Below, piece by piece: positions 1 through 11,984 of a stretch of DNA of 64,000 nt. This DNA is from Plotosus lineatus. Lineage: Eukaryota > Chordata > Actinopteri > Siluriformes > Plotosidae. How positions within the stretch are numbered: the stretch's first letter is position 1; each line of letters opens with the position of its first letter. The notes under the pieces were generated by a model. That model saw only the letters and a program-made list of their open reading frames with translations, did no database searches and was not told where the DNA came from. The position numbers and the translations under genes are program-made. The stretch covers positions 5,850,661 through 5,914,660 of the forward strand of contig CM045735.1 in assembly GCA_024760905.1 (NCBI GenBank). The letters are read 5' to 3'.

Positions 1-94
1 ACCAATTTTATGAAAGCGACACTGTCAGAGACGCGTTTTTTTAACAGGGACAGGAGATGAATATAAGCCCACGTTTAGACTTTCATTGTCTTGG

Positions 95-257
95 TTTATG
101 TAGCGTGAAGCAGCTATGCATTTATCTCCTCCTGGATGGGATGCTGGTCCATCATAGGTTACATTCCCAGCATTTTTACTGGTAGCCATTTATACTGATA
201 TGTGGACACATACACACTTGTGATAAAGCCCTTGCTGAGGAGTCTTCGCATTGTGGG

Positions 258-304
<47 letters not shown>

Positions 305-360
305 CCCACGACCTCTCGACTGTGAGCTCAGCATCCAAACCGCTACATTATCGGCCCACT
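95..360 (-). mobile_element. tRNA-headed SINE, family S3, 3'-truncated copy
   Basis: On the minus strand this copy shares its body with the copies at 17755 and 52248: a tRNA-like head with GTTCAAATCC-type B box, a 'loading' region with AAATGG, and the GCTTCACGCTA block. A (GT)n tract (262-301) has expanded inside it. Confidence 0.7.
262..301 (+). repeat. (GT)n microsatellite
   Basis: About 20 GT units with one CG interruption near the start. Confidence 0.95.
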
Positions 361-1097
361 CATTTTATTGGCTGGGTGATAAATAATAGTAGAAAAAAAG
401 TCTTCATAAAACCATTTAAAAAAATTGTTTTTAAATCAATGTTTTCCTGTCTTGTTATTTGACATTGCTTCAAGTATTTTGACTTGAATTCTGGAAAGGC
501 AGAAAAATATGTCTGCAGGCAAAAACAATTTCAATTATCTGAATTAATCTTAAAAAAAAAAGAAAAGAAAGAAAAGTTGTTTAGTGATGAAATCTGTGCA
601 GGGCCTGGTAAACCTCTGGGATGGTTTTGATGTTAAAGCAATTGTTCTACAAATCCGGGTCCGTTCCATTCATTAGTCTGCTTGAGTGGGGCTTCAGATC
701 TCGGCTCGGCTGAAAGTCGCCGCTCATACAAAGATGCTTTTAATCACTGATGAGCAATTAAATCATGTCAGCATTCTGCCACAACTCATCAGAATTCCAC
801 TTAAAAGGAAACATTAATTAGAGAAGAAAGCATGACATTATGCAAAGGGACAACCTGCCTTTTAATTATGTGGAAGGAAAAGAAACCAGCAGGAACATGC
901 TCATCTACACCGGAAGAAACTGAGCTACATACAAAATGTCTCAAACTAACTGACCTTAAAAAAGGGGTCAAAGAAGATCATGTGGAGGTTTATCATGGTT
1001 TCATGGATGAAGATAAATCTGTGTTACATTGCAGCATATTTGGTGGGATCTCAGGGTTGTTTTGAAAGCCAGCATTATTAATATTATTATTATTACA
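361..1097. other. No gene seen
   Basis: Unique AT-rich sequence. The 77-codon frame at 832-1065 has no family resemblance and no splice context that I trust. Confidence 0.6.
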
Positions 1098-1621
1098 GTA
1101 ATCCCTCGCGACTTCACACTTCAGTTCCTGCAGCTTCAGTGCATCGCGGGTTTTTCAAAAATATTCATTGATAAATAAAAAAAGAAGGAAATTAAAGAAA
1201 AATAGGGGGAAAGTTAAGGAAAATGTCGCAAAACAAGTCCAATTATGCAAAAAAAAACCAAAAAAAAAAAAAAAACCAAACAAATAAAAAACCCAACCCA
1301 AAACCTCCCAACAGAGCTACTTACATTTTTATGTGAGGCGTGCATCTGGGTGTGTGTGCACGCATCTGCATGTGTGCGTGCATGTCTGTATGTGTGTGTA
1401 TTTATATTTTATTTACATCTTATGTATTATTTTTGAATGTTTAACTGTTATTATAAGCATTTATAGTGTTGAATATGTATTCATTGATTTTATTGATATT
1501 ATATACACATATACATGTACGTATACGTCAGTGGGGGGGGCGGCGATCCTACTTCGTGGAAATTCGGCGTTCGCGAAGGGTCTCGGTCCCCATTAACCGT
1601 GAGAAGTGAGGGTTCACTATA
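1098..1621 (+). mobile_element. About 0.5-kb TIR element, family M1
   Basis: Left end CAGTAATCCCTCGCGACTTC, right end near 1617 GTGAGGGTTCACT; flanked by TA on both sides. The interior is A/C-rich then AT-rich with ACATTTTTATGTGAGGCGTG. Two further copies at 27530 and 54594. Non-coding MITE; TA targets suggest the Tc1/mariner/pogo group (inference). Confidence 0.65.
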
Positions 1622-2390
1622 TTATCATGGCAGCACTTCCTTAATTAAAACCAGCCAATGCTGAAGTATCATCAAACCTAATTTCAGCTTATTGGATTTG
1701 TACTTCTTTTTAAAGTATGGTGTAATTGATAAAACTGCGACGACCTGGCGAGCTGTCCAGGGTGTACACTGCTCTCACGCTTATAAAAGGCGGTAAAACA
1801 GGAAGTCCTTTATCCACAGAGTAAATAACTGTTATATCAGTGACTATACATGAACATAAGAAAAACTCATTCAAAGGATATTTTATCGTCTATTTTTACT
1901 TGATTCAAGAATTAACCAAGTTTTTGGTTTCGGTGGGTAATTATTTTTACAGCTATTATTATTATTATAATACATTCAAGAGATTTTCTTGTTTCTGATG
2001 GGGGAAAGTCGTGAAATAATTCTGGGTACTGCATCACCGCTATGGGATAAGTTGAATAAATATTGAACAACTGGCACATGCAACACAGTGAAACGGCTGC
2101 CTACTTTGATGGAATTCTAAATGAGTAATTTATTATAGTTATAGAATTTGGCTTTCATGTCACAGAATTATGGTCTCGGCTTTTAGCATTGGCAGATAAC
2201 AACCCCTCGACCAAATAATTCTCATGACTTCATACTTCGCCTCATTCAATAACCTCTTATTACCCTGAGACAGCAAACAGCAAACCAATCAGTCGGTGAA
2301 ATTTCAGAGAAATAAGCACTGAAGTAAATAATTACAGTTGACAGAGATGAATTTTGACACCGAATTTGTGATGCTGCTTCTGGAAATGTC
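1622..2390. other. No gene seen
   Basis: AT-rich intergenic sequence; 1736-1786 holds a scrap of S1 SINE (CGACCTGGCGAGCTGTCCAG). Confidence 0.6.
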
Positions 2391-2394
2391 TGCA

Positions 2395-2395
2395 T

Positions 2396-2437
<42 letters not shown>

Positions 2438-2592
2438 AGATTTTCTGAGTAGATCCTTCTGTAGGAGAGTGCTCAATACTTTTTGGTAGAGCAAATAACA
2501 ATAAAATAAAAGGACAGGACAAAGACTTTCTATGGAGTTAAATGGAGTTTCAATAGAAAGTCTTTGTCCTGTCCTTTTCTTTTCTTTTATTA

Positions 2593-2670
<78 letters not shown>
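2395..2670 (+). repeat. (TA)n tracts flanking the hairpin
   Basis: (TA)n(GA)n at 2395-2436 and (TA)n of about 75 nt at 2595-2669, followed by (T)11. Confidence 0.95.
2508..2578. repeat. Perfect 26-bp inverted repeat, loop 19 nt
   Basis: AAAAGGACAGGACAAAGACT... (2508-2533) and its exact inverse (2553-2578). The arm sequence recurs at 44902-44929, also beside a (TA)n tract. Confidence 0.9.
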
Positions 2671-2677
<7 letters not shown>

Positions 2678-3093
2678 TTTAATCTACACAAAGCTTTGAA
2701 AGACCTGCTTTATGCAACTACTTAATTAAAAAAAAAAAAAAAATTACACAGCATACAAAGATAGCAAAGGCAAAAAAAAAATTTTTCATGCCAGTGCTTG
2801 CTAAGGCTCCATGAATATTACAAATACCATTCGGAGCTGGAACCTTGGGCCTGAATGAGAGTAAGAATCAAACCCAAATTTTACACATCATATAGTTCTT
2901 TGCACATCAAAAAATGCTATTGTTGTTATTACAACCTTTTTTCATAAGCAACAACGACAACAAACAATAAATCCTCACACAGGTTGGAGGTACTGCACTG
3001 CAAAAATGAGATGTGACTCACATAAAATAATCTGTAAACAAGAAAGTACTGTGTATTTAAATGCACTGGACTATATAACACAGGTTCCCATAT

Positions 3094-3690
3094 ACAGTGG
3101 TACACTCACTTTACGAAAGTCTCACCAAACAAAAAATTCAGGTTACAAAATGCATTTTCCTAAAATTTTTGTCTTTGGATACGAAAAACGTTCACGTTAC
3201 GAAAGCGCCATGTTAAAAATTCAAACGCTCCATTCAAACATTCAAATGCATCATTCAAACATTCAAAAAATGCACAAGCTGCTCTCCCATCAATGACGTT
3301 CAAACATCCCACCCCGCTGGCCTCCCATTGGCTACGAGGGATGAAGCAGCTACCTCCCATTGCCTATCTGCCAACAACCCGCCCCGCTGGCCTCCCATTG
3401 GCTAGGAGGGATGACGCAGCTCCCTCCCATTGGCTATTATGGAGCTGCATCTACCATAATGCTTTTCGTGTAAAGGACAGAGTTACTGTTGTTTCATGCT
3501 TTATTTCTTGACTCTGGCTTTTAACCTTCCATAAACATTTGTAAGATTATAACTCGGCTAAGAAGACATAGTCAGATTTCTGGTGCGAGTGAGAAGAAGA
3601 AACGGGCTCGAGTGATATCGCAAAGGAATATGGCCAAACCCATCTACCATCAGTACGATATTGAAGCAGAAGGAGATCTTAAAAGGTATG
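3094..3690 (+). mobile_element. Tigger/pogo-like element, 5' part
   Basis: Starts TACAGTGGTACACTCACTTT (TA target plus CAGTG-type terminus), then a palindrome-rich leader with CCCGCTGGCCTCCCATTGG tandem blocks (about 3306-3435). Near 3600-3690 the translation reads as a decayed Tigger-type HTH (compare DIAKEYG and STISTILKQKE). Truncated before the DDE region. Confidence 0.6.
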
Positions 3691-3814
3691 CTTTTATAAT
3701 TTTTAAAGAGTTTAGAGGGTAGTTTTGGGGGCCACGCGTTCTTTTGGACCTGACGTCCTATTCTCGCAAATCTGCACTTGCACGATAGTGAAACAGGTTA
3801 CAAATGGTGGCCTT

Positions 3815-4090
3815 TTCTGTGTGGAGTTTGCATGTTCTCCCCGTGCCTGTGCGAGTTTCCTCCAGGTACTCTGATTTCCTCCCACAATCCAAAAAACATG
3901 CACAGTAGGTTCATTAGCTGTTCCAATTCACCCCAGGTATGAATGGTTGTGTGAGTGTTGGCCCTGCGATGGCCTGACGAGCTGTCCAGAGTGTACCCCA
4001 AGCTCGATCGGAGTTGGATGAGATTGGCGCCAGCCTTGACGCAACCCTGATTAGGATTAAACGGTTCAGAAAATGAATGAATGAATGTAT
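3815..4090 (+). mobile_element. SINE S1, 5'-truncated
   Basis: Begins in TTCTGTGTGGAGTTTGCATG and runs through the full S1 body to AGAAAATGAATGAATGAATG. Confidence 0.78.
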
Positions 4091-4091
4091 T

Positions 4092-7000
4092 TAAAGCGCC
4101 AGTACAGCAAGTAATGTCAACATTATTCCATCATGCCGCATAGAAAATATTACTTTAATCACCAAGATGCGTGTTGTGTAATTAAACTTCCTTTTGTGAG
4201 TGAGCAATGCAAGCAATTACCATCTTAAAGAGACTTGGAGAATGAAAATGACTCATCATAATTAAAAAAAGAAGAAGATAATGAAAAACTGTAACCGGAT
4301 GATTAGCGTTTAAACCGTTAGGCCAAATCTATAATTAGAAACTTTTCAGTTTCTGAACCAAACCTCACTATGCAGGGATCTGATTATCAAAGGAGAAACA
4401 CTGGGTCCAATGATTTCCTGTCTCTGTTACACACCAAATTTTTCTTAATAAACTTCCACCAAGAGGAGCTGAGAGCAGACATCCAGAGAGAGAGAGAGCG
4501 AGAGTGAGGGGGGGGGAGGGGGGGGGGGGGAAGCAGTGGGAGTCTCAGAAAGCGTTCGGATTCCCTCTGCCCCGTCCAATTTGTCTGATTGCTCATGGTG
4601 GACTTCCCCTTGTTATCATGAGGGATAAAAACTGCGTGGTGCTGTGCAGCATGAGCTAGAGAATATTAACAGTGCTTCAGATTGGAGGGCTGCCTGAGGT
4701 CATCTGGCTTCAATACATTATCAAAGACGGGAAGAGGTTGGGGAGGTGTGGTGGGAATTGGGGTTGGTGGAGGGGAAAATGTGATCAGATAATACCCAGC
4801 ACGGTACCTGACACCCTTTGCATTTTTTTGAGACAGTATAAAAAGGACCCTGATCTTGACCGACCAAGAACCGAATCAAATTTGCACAGAAGCGTGTATG
4901 AAAGCTGGGTATCATCTGAAAGCGGCGTGAACAGAAAAGCACCACACATCACACAGGCTCAAAGATCACGTCTCACAAGCCCGAGCTTCTCACCTCAGGC
5001 AGTCTAGAAACTTCCATTATTGACTCGAGGTCTTCCCATGTGTTCCTTCTGGCATCTTTTACAAGGTCTTCCTTTTTGTTTTGGAAGAAGTTCACTTGAT
5101 TTTTTTTTTTTTTTTTCTCCGAGCCGTTCATTTCCACGCTTTCGCCCTCTTGATCACATATTTAACTGAGAAGACCAGGGAGAGACATTTGTCTCTGTCC
5201 GAGTGTCTATTCAAAGGGTTCATCGTTTCATGCTGTAGAGTTTGTTAACCTCTTTGCTTGCTTGGCCTTCTGGTTAAGGAAATACCAGAACTATCGCATC
5301 ACACGGCGGTAGAGAGTAGAGACTAACCCTCAATGTACTGTTACATTTTACAACATAAACGAGCTCACAGTACCCTTTCCTAGTCTCTCCATATCAGAGT
5401 GTCTCGGAATTATTCATTATGGCTCTTAAACTACATTACCCAGAAAGAACCATGTGATGCTCATTCCTTTCTTCACTGGACAGATAAAGTGATGCCAAAT
5501 TGTTTGCTCAAGGCGAAGACATATAAAACTTTAGGTAAAGGGGGAAAAGCATGGCTACAAAAGGGCACAAAGAGAGTAGGAGTCGAAATTGAGCCGAGAA
5601 AAAGAGAAATTAGAAAATTCTACGACAACGGAAAGCGACAAGCTAAAATTAGCATGTCTGCTAGCAGCAAGCAACGAAGCTCCAGCCAACATTTCCTTAG
5701 AAAGTGCTTCACATTGTTATTGTATTGTAAAGACACAGAAATGTGATACTCGGAGGATAAAAACATGTTTTTTTCTGCACTACGTGATCTTATTTCCTTG
5801 GGCGGGATTTAATCCTTAAACCTTTCTAACTTCTCTGTGTCTTATAATCCACTTAAGAATCATTAAGACTCTCTTTTCTTCCTCAGCACTTTAACTGTTT
5901 TGTCTCTAATAAAGCTCAGGATTATTTCTCAGTCAGCTTCATAAACAAAATCATTAAGAAACATGGTTTCAGTATAAAACATGCAGTGACCCGACCTCAT
6001 GACCTCATCTGACCCCATAATGTACATTCAGCAGTCAGTTTACATTCACAGTAATGGAGCCACCATGAGATACAAAAGATCCTGTTACTGAGCTAATGGA
6101 TAATAAAATGCTTATACAAACACTACTAATTATAGATCTAAATTCTTGCAAAAAAAAAAAAAAAAAAAAAAAGAACAAACAGCCAATGATGAACAGTTCA
6201 CGTGAGGAAACCCACCAAACATCCCAAGGTTGAAGTCGTTATATACCGAGAAATCAACTTCCAAGTTGATATTGTAGGATTCCACAAATGTTTACTTACA
6301 ATTATTACAGTACAGTACAACGTCATCCAAAAGTAAACATTTACATACTTTTGAGACCCGGCGGTATCATTTTTCCTCAATAAATAAAAACGTTCAAATT
6401 GTAATATTTTTGTCCTTTTTGAAAACTGAATTGTTTTAATCTACTTTCAGGACTCTGATGTTTTAAATTACATTTATCTAGAAACACAATTCTTACAGGT
6501 TCACAACGTTTCGAGCACCACTCCAATTGGGTTGTCCAACATTTGTACGTTCTACGTTAAACCTAATTATTAAAACATCAAACTCACGTTATCTACGGTA
6601 GGATATCTCAGAGGCGGTTATAAATATTGTGGATGCTTATTGCCTTTTATGGCGGCCATCTTCCCTCAGTAAATATATTACGTGTGTAATTCAGTGTCTT
6701 TCCATTTCGGGTTTAGTAAAGTCCGTTTCAACACCGGTTTTGGGGTTTCATATATTATGACATGCAAACTCTAGGGTCTTATAAGATAATGATAAAAATT
6801 TAAATTACAATATTATCCTCCTTGGTTTGTTTATCACAACACCATATGCAAAACGTAGTTATAATGTGATATTCATACTCTGTCATGACATATATATTAT
6901 TGTCGCTTCGTTACATTTCTCATGCCAGCAATACACTACCATAGAAACAATTTGCACCCGGCAACATAATCCCAAGCCGAGGTTGACCAACAACGGCATT

Positions 7001-7424
7001 GTTGGTGATGGACAGCGTTTGATATAACTGTACGGTCCGTAGCGTTATCTCCTCACAACATAGCAATATACCAGGGACTGCAGTGTTTCATTCATTAAAT
7101 GCCTGCCAAGTCACACATTTTAACAGTTTGTTGTTAGATTTAATGCCCCGGAACATCTTCGAGACAAGTTATTTCTTGTTCTCACTTTTTTTTTTTTTTT
7201 ACAGCTGTAATAAACAGAAATTCCTCTCTCTGCACAGTGTGCCCTTTCACCAAGAAACCAGAGTCCAAACTCCTCTGTCCTGACAAACCCCACAAAGTGT
7301 TTACAGTTAACATCTCCTCCAGTACATTTAACTAAATGTTTCCTAATAATTATAATAATAAAATCTGCATGTCAATAATTATATGTAAAATAAAAATGAA
7401 TAAAAACACACTGGAGGGATTATG
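4092..7424. other. Intergenic, no gene recognised
   Basis: Mostly single-copy sequence. Frames at 4672-5007 and 5399-5746 are open but have no recognisable domain or splice-bounded structure. TATAAAAAGG occurs at 4838 without a supported transcript. Confidence 0.5.
4489..4535 (+). repeat. (GA)n and G-rich tract
   Basis: GAGAGAGAGAG followed by two G runs (7 and 11). Confidence 0.85.
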
Positions 7425-7565
7425 TCTTTCGGCTGGTCTGGGAACACCTCTGTGTCCCTGTGGAGAGGTGGAGGAAGTGGCTGAGAAGAGTGATGTCTGG
7501 ACCTCATTGCTTAGGATCCTTCCCCCGCAACCCGACCCCAGATTAAGCGAAGGAAGATCATAAAG
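7425..7565 (+). mobile_element. LINE 3'-end fragment
   Basis: CTGGTCTGGGAACACCTCTG, GGAGGAAGTGGCTGAGAAG, TCCCCCGCAACCCGACCCC and AAGCGAAGGAAGAT match the same LINE tail as 55075, plus strand. Confidence 0.65.
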
Positions 7566-9357
7566 ATGAAAAAGAAATGTAACAACACCTTTTAAAAACC
7601 TGCTTTTTGATTCCGGATTGCGTAACACGTCCACCATGTAAGTCTCTGTCTATGAGGCTATGAGCCTCTACTAAAGAATCAAATCATACATTTTTTTCTC
7701 TTGTGGTCAGAATTATTTTCACACAAACTGATTTTCTACCCACGGTCAATAACTCACGCTATCACCCCGGCCTGGTGGTTATTACCCGATAACTTAGCCA
7801 TTACCTCGCTGAGCTATTTAACCTTAAGCGGCTTCCTCAATTACAAAAACATGCCAAAAGCTATGTATGAATAGATGTGGCGAAAGGATGCGTACACTAT
7901 ATGACAAGATTATTATGGACTGGCAACCCAATGGGAAAAAAAATTATTCACAACTTAAAAAAAAAAAAAAAAAAAAAAAGGAAACAAATCACAGAGCGGC
8001 TCGCAAACAACACAAAACGAGTACAAGGTACAGCGAGCACCAAGAACAAAGAATAAACCGAAACCCTGAAAACTAGAACACAAGGCTGATGTTGTGATGG
8101 CTGCTGAATTGCATTACGTTCCACACCACGTACGCAAACGATTATCAACCCAAGTCATGATTTCACATACAAATGCCACTCCGGGAGATACAACTTTCTG
8201 GCCGACACTTTAAAATGCCCCAAATTAAACTACCCATGAACCTCAATTAATTTACACAAATCTGTACAACAAAAGCTCAGCCTTTTTGTTTTTTTTTTTT
8301 ACTGTACAAACCTCACTATTGTGAAAGACCTGTGGCTGAAATATCTTTATACAGACCTCACACTCTGTTCATAAATGCTTTATATATAGAGGGACACATG
8401 AGGTTCTTCTTTCAACATGTTTTTTATTTACAACCTCATACATCACTATTGATCCTGATGAATAATTAATATGCAAATTAGTGCGTGAGGTCACGTGGCG
8501 CCTGAAGGAGCTACTGAAGTGTTAGCTACTTTCCTTCAAAACAAACAGAAGGGGCTAACTTTAGGACTTTTCCTGAGAGGAAACCTTCTGTAAACAATTG
8601 TTTTTAAAGGTACGACCTTAAAAGATGACTAGAATTTTTTTTAACTTTATTTCTGAGGCAAAAATTAAAAATGTAAGGTTCTTGTAGCCGGCTAGAACCT
8701 CGAGAACCTTGTTATGCTATTCAAGTTAGCAAAGTAAGGGCCATTCGACGCCTATTACAGTGTGTAAAGTTATTATCAACTTTTAGGGAATATTACAACC
8801 CTAAATATATCTGTACTGTATATGTTTCTTGGACTTTATCTTGTGTAAAGTGCAGGTTTAAAGGAGAAAAGTTTGCGAGCTAAGTGTTAGCTTAACAACC
8901 AGAGCTATTTTTTAAACCGCTTATGTTAGGAAGGGGGCGGGTTTCTGTCAGCATTGAAAAATAGATAGTTAGTGCATTTATTTCGACTAAATATCGGTTC
9001 ATTTTTATGTATTATTTGTTTAATGTTGCGGGTGAAGCTGCAGCTAAACACTGAGAAGAGACACTAAAGCTCCAGGCACTTCGAGTAGTGCTACTAATAT
9101 CTGTCCACATCCACATGGAGTCCTTCCGGTTACTGCGGCTAATGCTAATTGCTATGTAGTTAGTTCGCTAAAAGAAAATAACAACAATGCAGGCTTCCTG
9201 TTTATTTTTTTTAATACGGTCAGTTAATTATCTGTAGTCTGAGCTATTAATCCTGTTGTGTTGCCCCAGCCGCCTGTTAGCAACGAGGGTAGCTACAATA
9301 GGACAGGTAAATGCATATAAAATAAAAATACACCCATGGACGGACGGACTCACTCAC
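7566..9357. other. Intergenic, no gene recognised
   Basis: AT-rich with (A)21 at 7959-7979. From about 8450 the sequence is unique and could be regulatory; the putative donor-bounded segment follows at 9358. Confidence 0.5.
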
Positions 9358-9600
9358 CTATTCACCAGCGAGAAGCAGTGATCAATCGGGGTGATACATG
9401 GCCGGGAATCCGGTCTCGTTGTTGATGAATTAATGATTTACGGAAAGCTGTGTTGCTACGCCTGCGTGTCACACTCTGAGCTGAAGAGGAGAATCCTGGG
9501 TTTTAATGTGGAGCTGTTCCTCCTGCTGCTGGAAGAGCAGAAGATAAACTCGTCTTCTCCCCCCTTCTCTCTCTCTCTCTCTCTCTCTCGCTTTCATTCA
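9358..9600 (-). promoter_or_regulatory. Possible non-coding first exon and promoter on minus strand
   Basis: Read on the minus strand, this unique, non-repeat segment ends in GAATAG|GTGAGTGAG, a near-consensus donor. A (GA)n tract lies just upstream. It contains no long open frame. No downstream coding exon of the same strand was recognised at lower coordinates, so this remains a weak candidate 5' UTR exon. Confidence 0.2.
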
Positions 9601-9664
9601 TCCATCCACACTAAAAGCGGCCGACTATAGTCGCCGCTAGAGGGTGATCACACACCCTTGAATT

Positions 9665-10412
9665 ATCATCCATCCATCCGTTAATACGTACTACATCCAT
9701 CCATTCATTTTCTGATCTGCTTAATCCTAATTAGGATCGCGGGGAGATTGGAGCCCATCTCAGTTGACTCCAGGTGAGGGCGGGGTACACCCTGGATAGC
9801 TCTCCAGGCCATAGCAGGGCCAACACTCAAGGGTGAACAGCCAATTAACCTACTGTGCATGTTTTTTGGACTGTTAAAGAAACTGGAGTACTGTACAGGG
9901 GCAGTGGTGGCCTGGTGGTAAAAGGTGCTTGATCGCTAATCCTAAGGTTGGGGGTTCGAGTCCCACTCTCTGCAAGGTTGTCACTGTCCCCTCCAGTGCA
10001 GCTAACTGGGTTATCAAAGGCCAGCAATGTCTCTCACTCTCTATGGTGAGAGGTTCATGTAAAAGAACCATTGCTGACTTTCGGAAAGAGTAGTCAGCGT
10101 GTTTCTGCCCCTTGCTCAAGGGTTGTGTCAGGAAGGGCATCCGACGTAAAAACCTATGCCAAATCAAACATGCGAATCGTTAATGGGACCTCCATAAAGA
10201 TGGAGGCAAATGATTTGCTGTGGTGACCCCTGAAAGGGAACAGCTGAAAGGAAAATAATAATAAGAAGAAACTGGAGTACGTGGAGGAAACCCACGAGCA
10301 CGCAAGCATGGGGAGAACATGCCGACTCCACAAAGAAACGCCCAGGCCGGGAATCAAATCTAGTGTGAGGCGGATGTGCTAACCATTACACCATCGTACC
10401 ACCCTGAATCAT
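9665..10412 (-). mobile_element. SINE family S1, minus strand, split by an S2 insertion
   Basis: On the minus strand the 5' head is tRNA-like (GATGGTGTAATGGTTAGCAC). The body has the family's GTTCTCCCC and CCAGGGTGTACCCCGCC blocks, and the 3' end has AATTAGGATTAAGC then AATGAATGGATGG. An S2 SINE occupies 9892-10265. Confidence 0.8.
9892..10265 (+). mobile_element. SINE family S2 with LINE-type tail, inserted in S1
   Basis: Head GGCAGTGGTGGCCTGGTGGT with B box GGTTCGAGTCCC, body with CTAACTGGGTTATCAAAGG and TTCATGTAAAAGAACCATTG, and a tail with TTTGCTGTGGTGACCCCTGA then CAGCTGAAAGG. Target-site duplication AAGAAACTGGAGTAC at 9877-9891 and 10266-10280. Confidence 0.85.
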
Positions 10413-10754
10413 CATCATCATCATCACCACCACTACCTAGGAATTTTATTTTTACATTTTCAAGGAGTTGATTTGCCATATGCCCATCCATACACACATA
10501 ACCTGCATTCAGTGTGTGTGTGTCCGGGTACACTGGTTTACTCCTCACAGTCCAATGTGCATATTAGGAGAATTGGCTTATCCAAATTGTTACTGTGTGT
10601 GTGTGTCTGTGCGCGTTTGTGCGTTGGCCCACATTTATTCATGAATGTATGTTAAAAGCTGTGTGTAGATATGTGTATTCAGGAATATCAGAGCATTGTG
10701 TGCTCTGAAAAGTAATAAAGTACAGTATGCAAATATATGCATATTAATGTCCAT

Positions 10755-10970
10755 GTACTATCTCTGCCACTTTTCTGTCAGGGTTGAGGGGCAGCTGGAG
10801 CCAATCCCAGCTGACTTTGTGCAAGGCGGTGTTACACCCTCACCAGAACTAACACAGTCCCATACAACTATTCACACTCACATTCACTGCTCATGGTGGT
10901 TTCAGACTTAATGAACATGTTTTTGGACACTGGGAGAAAACCAGAAGAAACCCATTGGGACACAGGCTGC
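10755..10970 (-). mobile_element. SINE S1 fragment
   Basis: Minus-strand S1 body: 3' half (CAGCTGGAGCC, GTTACACCC) and central CCAAAAACATG block; both ends degraded. Confidence 0.55.
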
Positions 10971-11086
10971 ATTAGTCTTCATCTACACTGATTTATAAAC
11001 TATCATTTTATTTATGTTAATGAAACATTAAACATTATTAGTGGGGGGCAAATTTTCTCGTTGAAGGTTTTTTCTCAAGCTGACTG

Positions 11087-11088
<2 letters not shown>

Positions 11089-11149
<61 letters not shown>
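11089..11149 (+). repeat. (GT)n(GA)n microsatellite
   Basis: About 19 GT units then about 11 GA units. Confidence 0.95.
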
Positions 11150-11150
<1 letters not shown>

Positions 11151-11984
11151 CACACGTAAATGTTATGTAATGGATGCTTCTGATTTAAGTCACATATAAT
11201 TATACAATTAAAATATTTAAAATTCTGATAATAAGAGACACTAATATATTTTACCTCCAGGAACTGTATTAATAATAATAAGTGTGGCTTGCGTGCATTC
11301 GTGTATGTTTCATGTCGGCTGTAATTAGTGTCAAGACATTCTAATAACTTACAGGGTGTAATTGAACGCCTTTAGATTTGGAAAGGCGACTTGGACAGGA
11401 AAAGAAAATGACTGGTGCAGCTCACACAGAAATATTTTTAAAAGTTTAAAGAAATTATTTTTCTGATATAAATTTAACTCAAATACAGACAAACGAATTC
11501 TTCCTCAACCGATTCTTATCTTAAAATATTAACAACAACAACAACAACAACAACCCTAGTTCAGCTACAACTACCTTAAAAGAATCGCCCCATCACTGGA
11601 TGTTACCTCATCTGGAACAAATCCTGTATAAATATATACAGTTTATATATATATATATATATATATACACGTGTGTGTGTGTGACCATTCTGGACTTATA
11701 CTAATAGGTAGCTATTCAGCTATGTTTTTTTGGGGTGTATAATTTTCATTACCTCGAGATAGGGAACCAATCAGATTGTGTTTTTCTTGTGAAGTACAGG
11801 AGCAAATGAGCAGCAGCGGTTAAAGCGGCGGGTTGCTAATCCAAAGGTCAGCGCTTCAATCCCACTATCACTTTAACCCTCAATTGCTCAGTCGTATAAA
11901 AAATGATAATTGTCAGTCGATCTTGGTAAGTTAAGAGCGTCTTCCAAATTCTGTAAATATAAAAATCAAATGCAAGACATAAAA

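Noticed and set aside
832..1065. Small open frame of 77 codons
   Set aside because: No family resemblance, no neighbours, compatible with chance in AT-rich DNA.
5399..5819. Overlapping Lys/Arg-rich frames
   Set aside because: No domain or splice structure; two overlapping frames of similar length point to chance.
9892..9975. tRNA genes at SINE heads (also 17755, 18332 and others)
   Set aside because: A and B box similarity is present, but there is no foldable mature tRNA end and the sequence continues into SINE bodies.
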